Below are positions 13,474 through 13,531 of a stretch of DNA of 13,531 nucleotides, in pieces. The position numbers and the translations under genes were made by a program. Below the pieces are notes generated by a model, which saw nothing but the letters and a program-made list of their open reading frames with translations, was not told the origin of the DNA and searched no databases. Origin of the DNA: CAZESH01 sp964514665. GTDB taxonomy: Bacteria > Bacillota > Bacilli > Paenibacillales > KCTC-25726. The stretch's first letter is position 1. Every line of letters begins with the position of its first letter. Location of the stretch: the NCBI GenBank assembly GCA_964514665.1, contig CAZESH010000093.1, forward strand, positions 1 through 13,531. The letters run 5' to 3'.

Positions 13474-13531
13474 GGGTACACTGGTACCCATAGACTGGAC
13501 ACTTAGAAAAAAAAGTGCCAGCCTATGGGTA
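13474..13531. repeat. Nested palindromes at the window edge; possible IS end or strong hairpin
   Basis: Two overlapping inverted repeats are visible. GGGTAC (13474-13479) pairs with GTACCC (13484-13489) around a 4-nt loop. The longer one pairs 13485-13504 with 13513-13531 (outer arms TACCCATAG and CTATGGGTA), 18 base pairs with one mismatch and one bulge, around an A-rich 8-nt loop. The two share 13485-13489 and cannot form together. The right arm is cut by the window end. TGGACACTT within the left arm looks like the TG-starting tip of an IS3-type element, but no transposase is visible. Confidence 0.5.

Overview
The window looks like chromosomal DNA of an endospore-forming, low-to-mid-GC Firmicute, most likely Paenibacillaceae (Paenibacillus or a relative). 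The evidence is the 74-residue GerE regulator, the GerM lipoprotein with two GerM domains, a YhcN/YlaJ-type spore lipoprotein, a FabHB-type ketoacyl-ACP synthase III under a consensus FapR operator, strong AGGAGG-like ribosome sites and frequent TTG start codons. Thirteen protein genes are supported. No tRNA, rRNA, CRISPR array or complete mobile element was seen.

Region 1 (about 115-3636, minus strand) is a three-gene sugar-nucleotide and glycosylation operon. Transcription order is manC (GDP-mannose synthesis), a GDP-6-deoxymannose-type short-chain dehydrogenase/reductase that starts on a TTG overlapping the manC stop, and a GT4-type glycosyltransferase. The glycosyltransferase carries an unusual 110-residue Lys/Arg-rich N-terminal tail. 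The cluster probably continues past the left edge.

Region 2 (3773-5736) holds fabH (minus strand) with a clean sigma-A promoter, a FapR operator in its leader and a strong intrinsic terminator. Divergent to it is a secreted two-domain protein with a peptidoglycan-binding domain and a CAP/YkwD domain.

Region 3 (5753-8992) contains a minus-strand tandem pair of paralogues. Both share a roughly 205-residue N-terminal domain that I cannot name, about 64% identical by hand alignment. The downstream copy is fused to a right-handed parallel beta-helix. A YhcN/YlaJ-like lipoprotein is divergent to them. The pair is the best candidate here for something undescribed.

Region 4 (9081-13419) begins with gerE behind a sigma-K-like promoter and ends with gerM. 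In between are a small acidic protein of unknown function, a translationally coupled methyltransferase and metallo-beta-lactamase-fold hydrolase, and a YutG/PgpA-family protein. B. subtilis also has gerE and gerM close together, with different genes between them, so this looks like a conserved spore-gene neighbourhood with exchanged contents. The right edge (13474-13531) is a set of nested palindromes cut by the window end, either a strong RNA hairpin or the start of an insertion sequence. Several intergenic dyads, especially a 10-bp perfect inverted repeat bracketing the gerM promoter region, are not explained by the genes.
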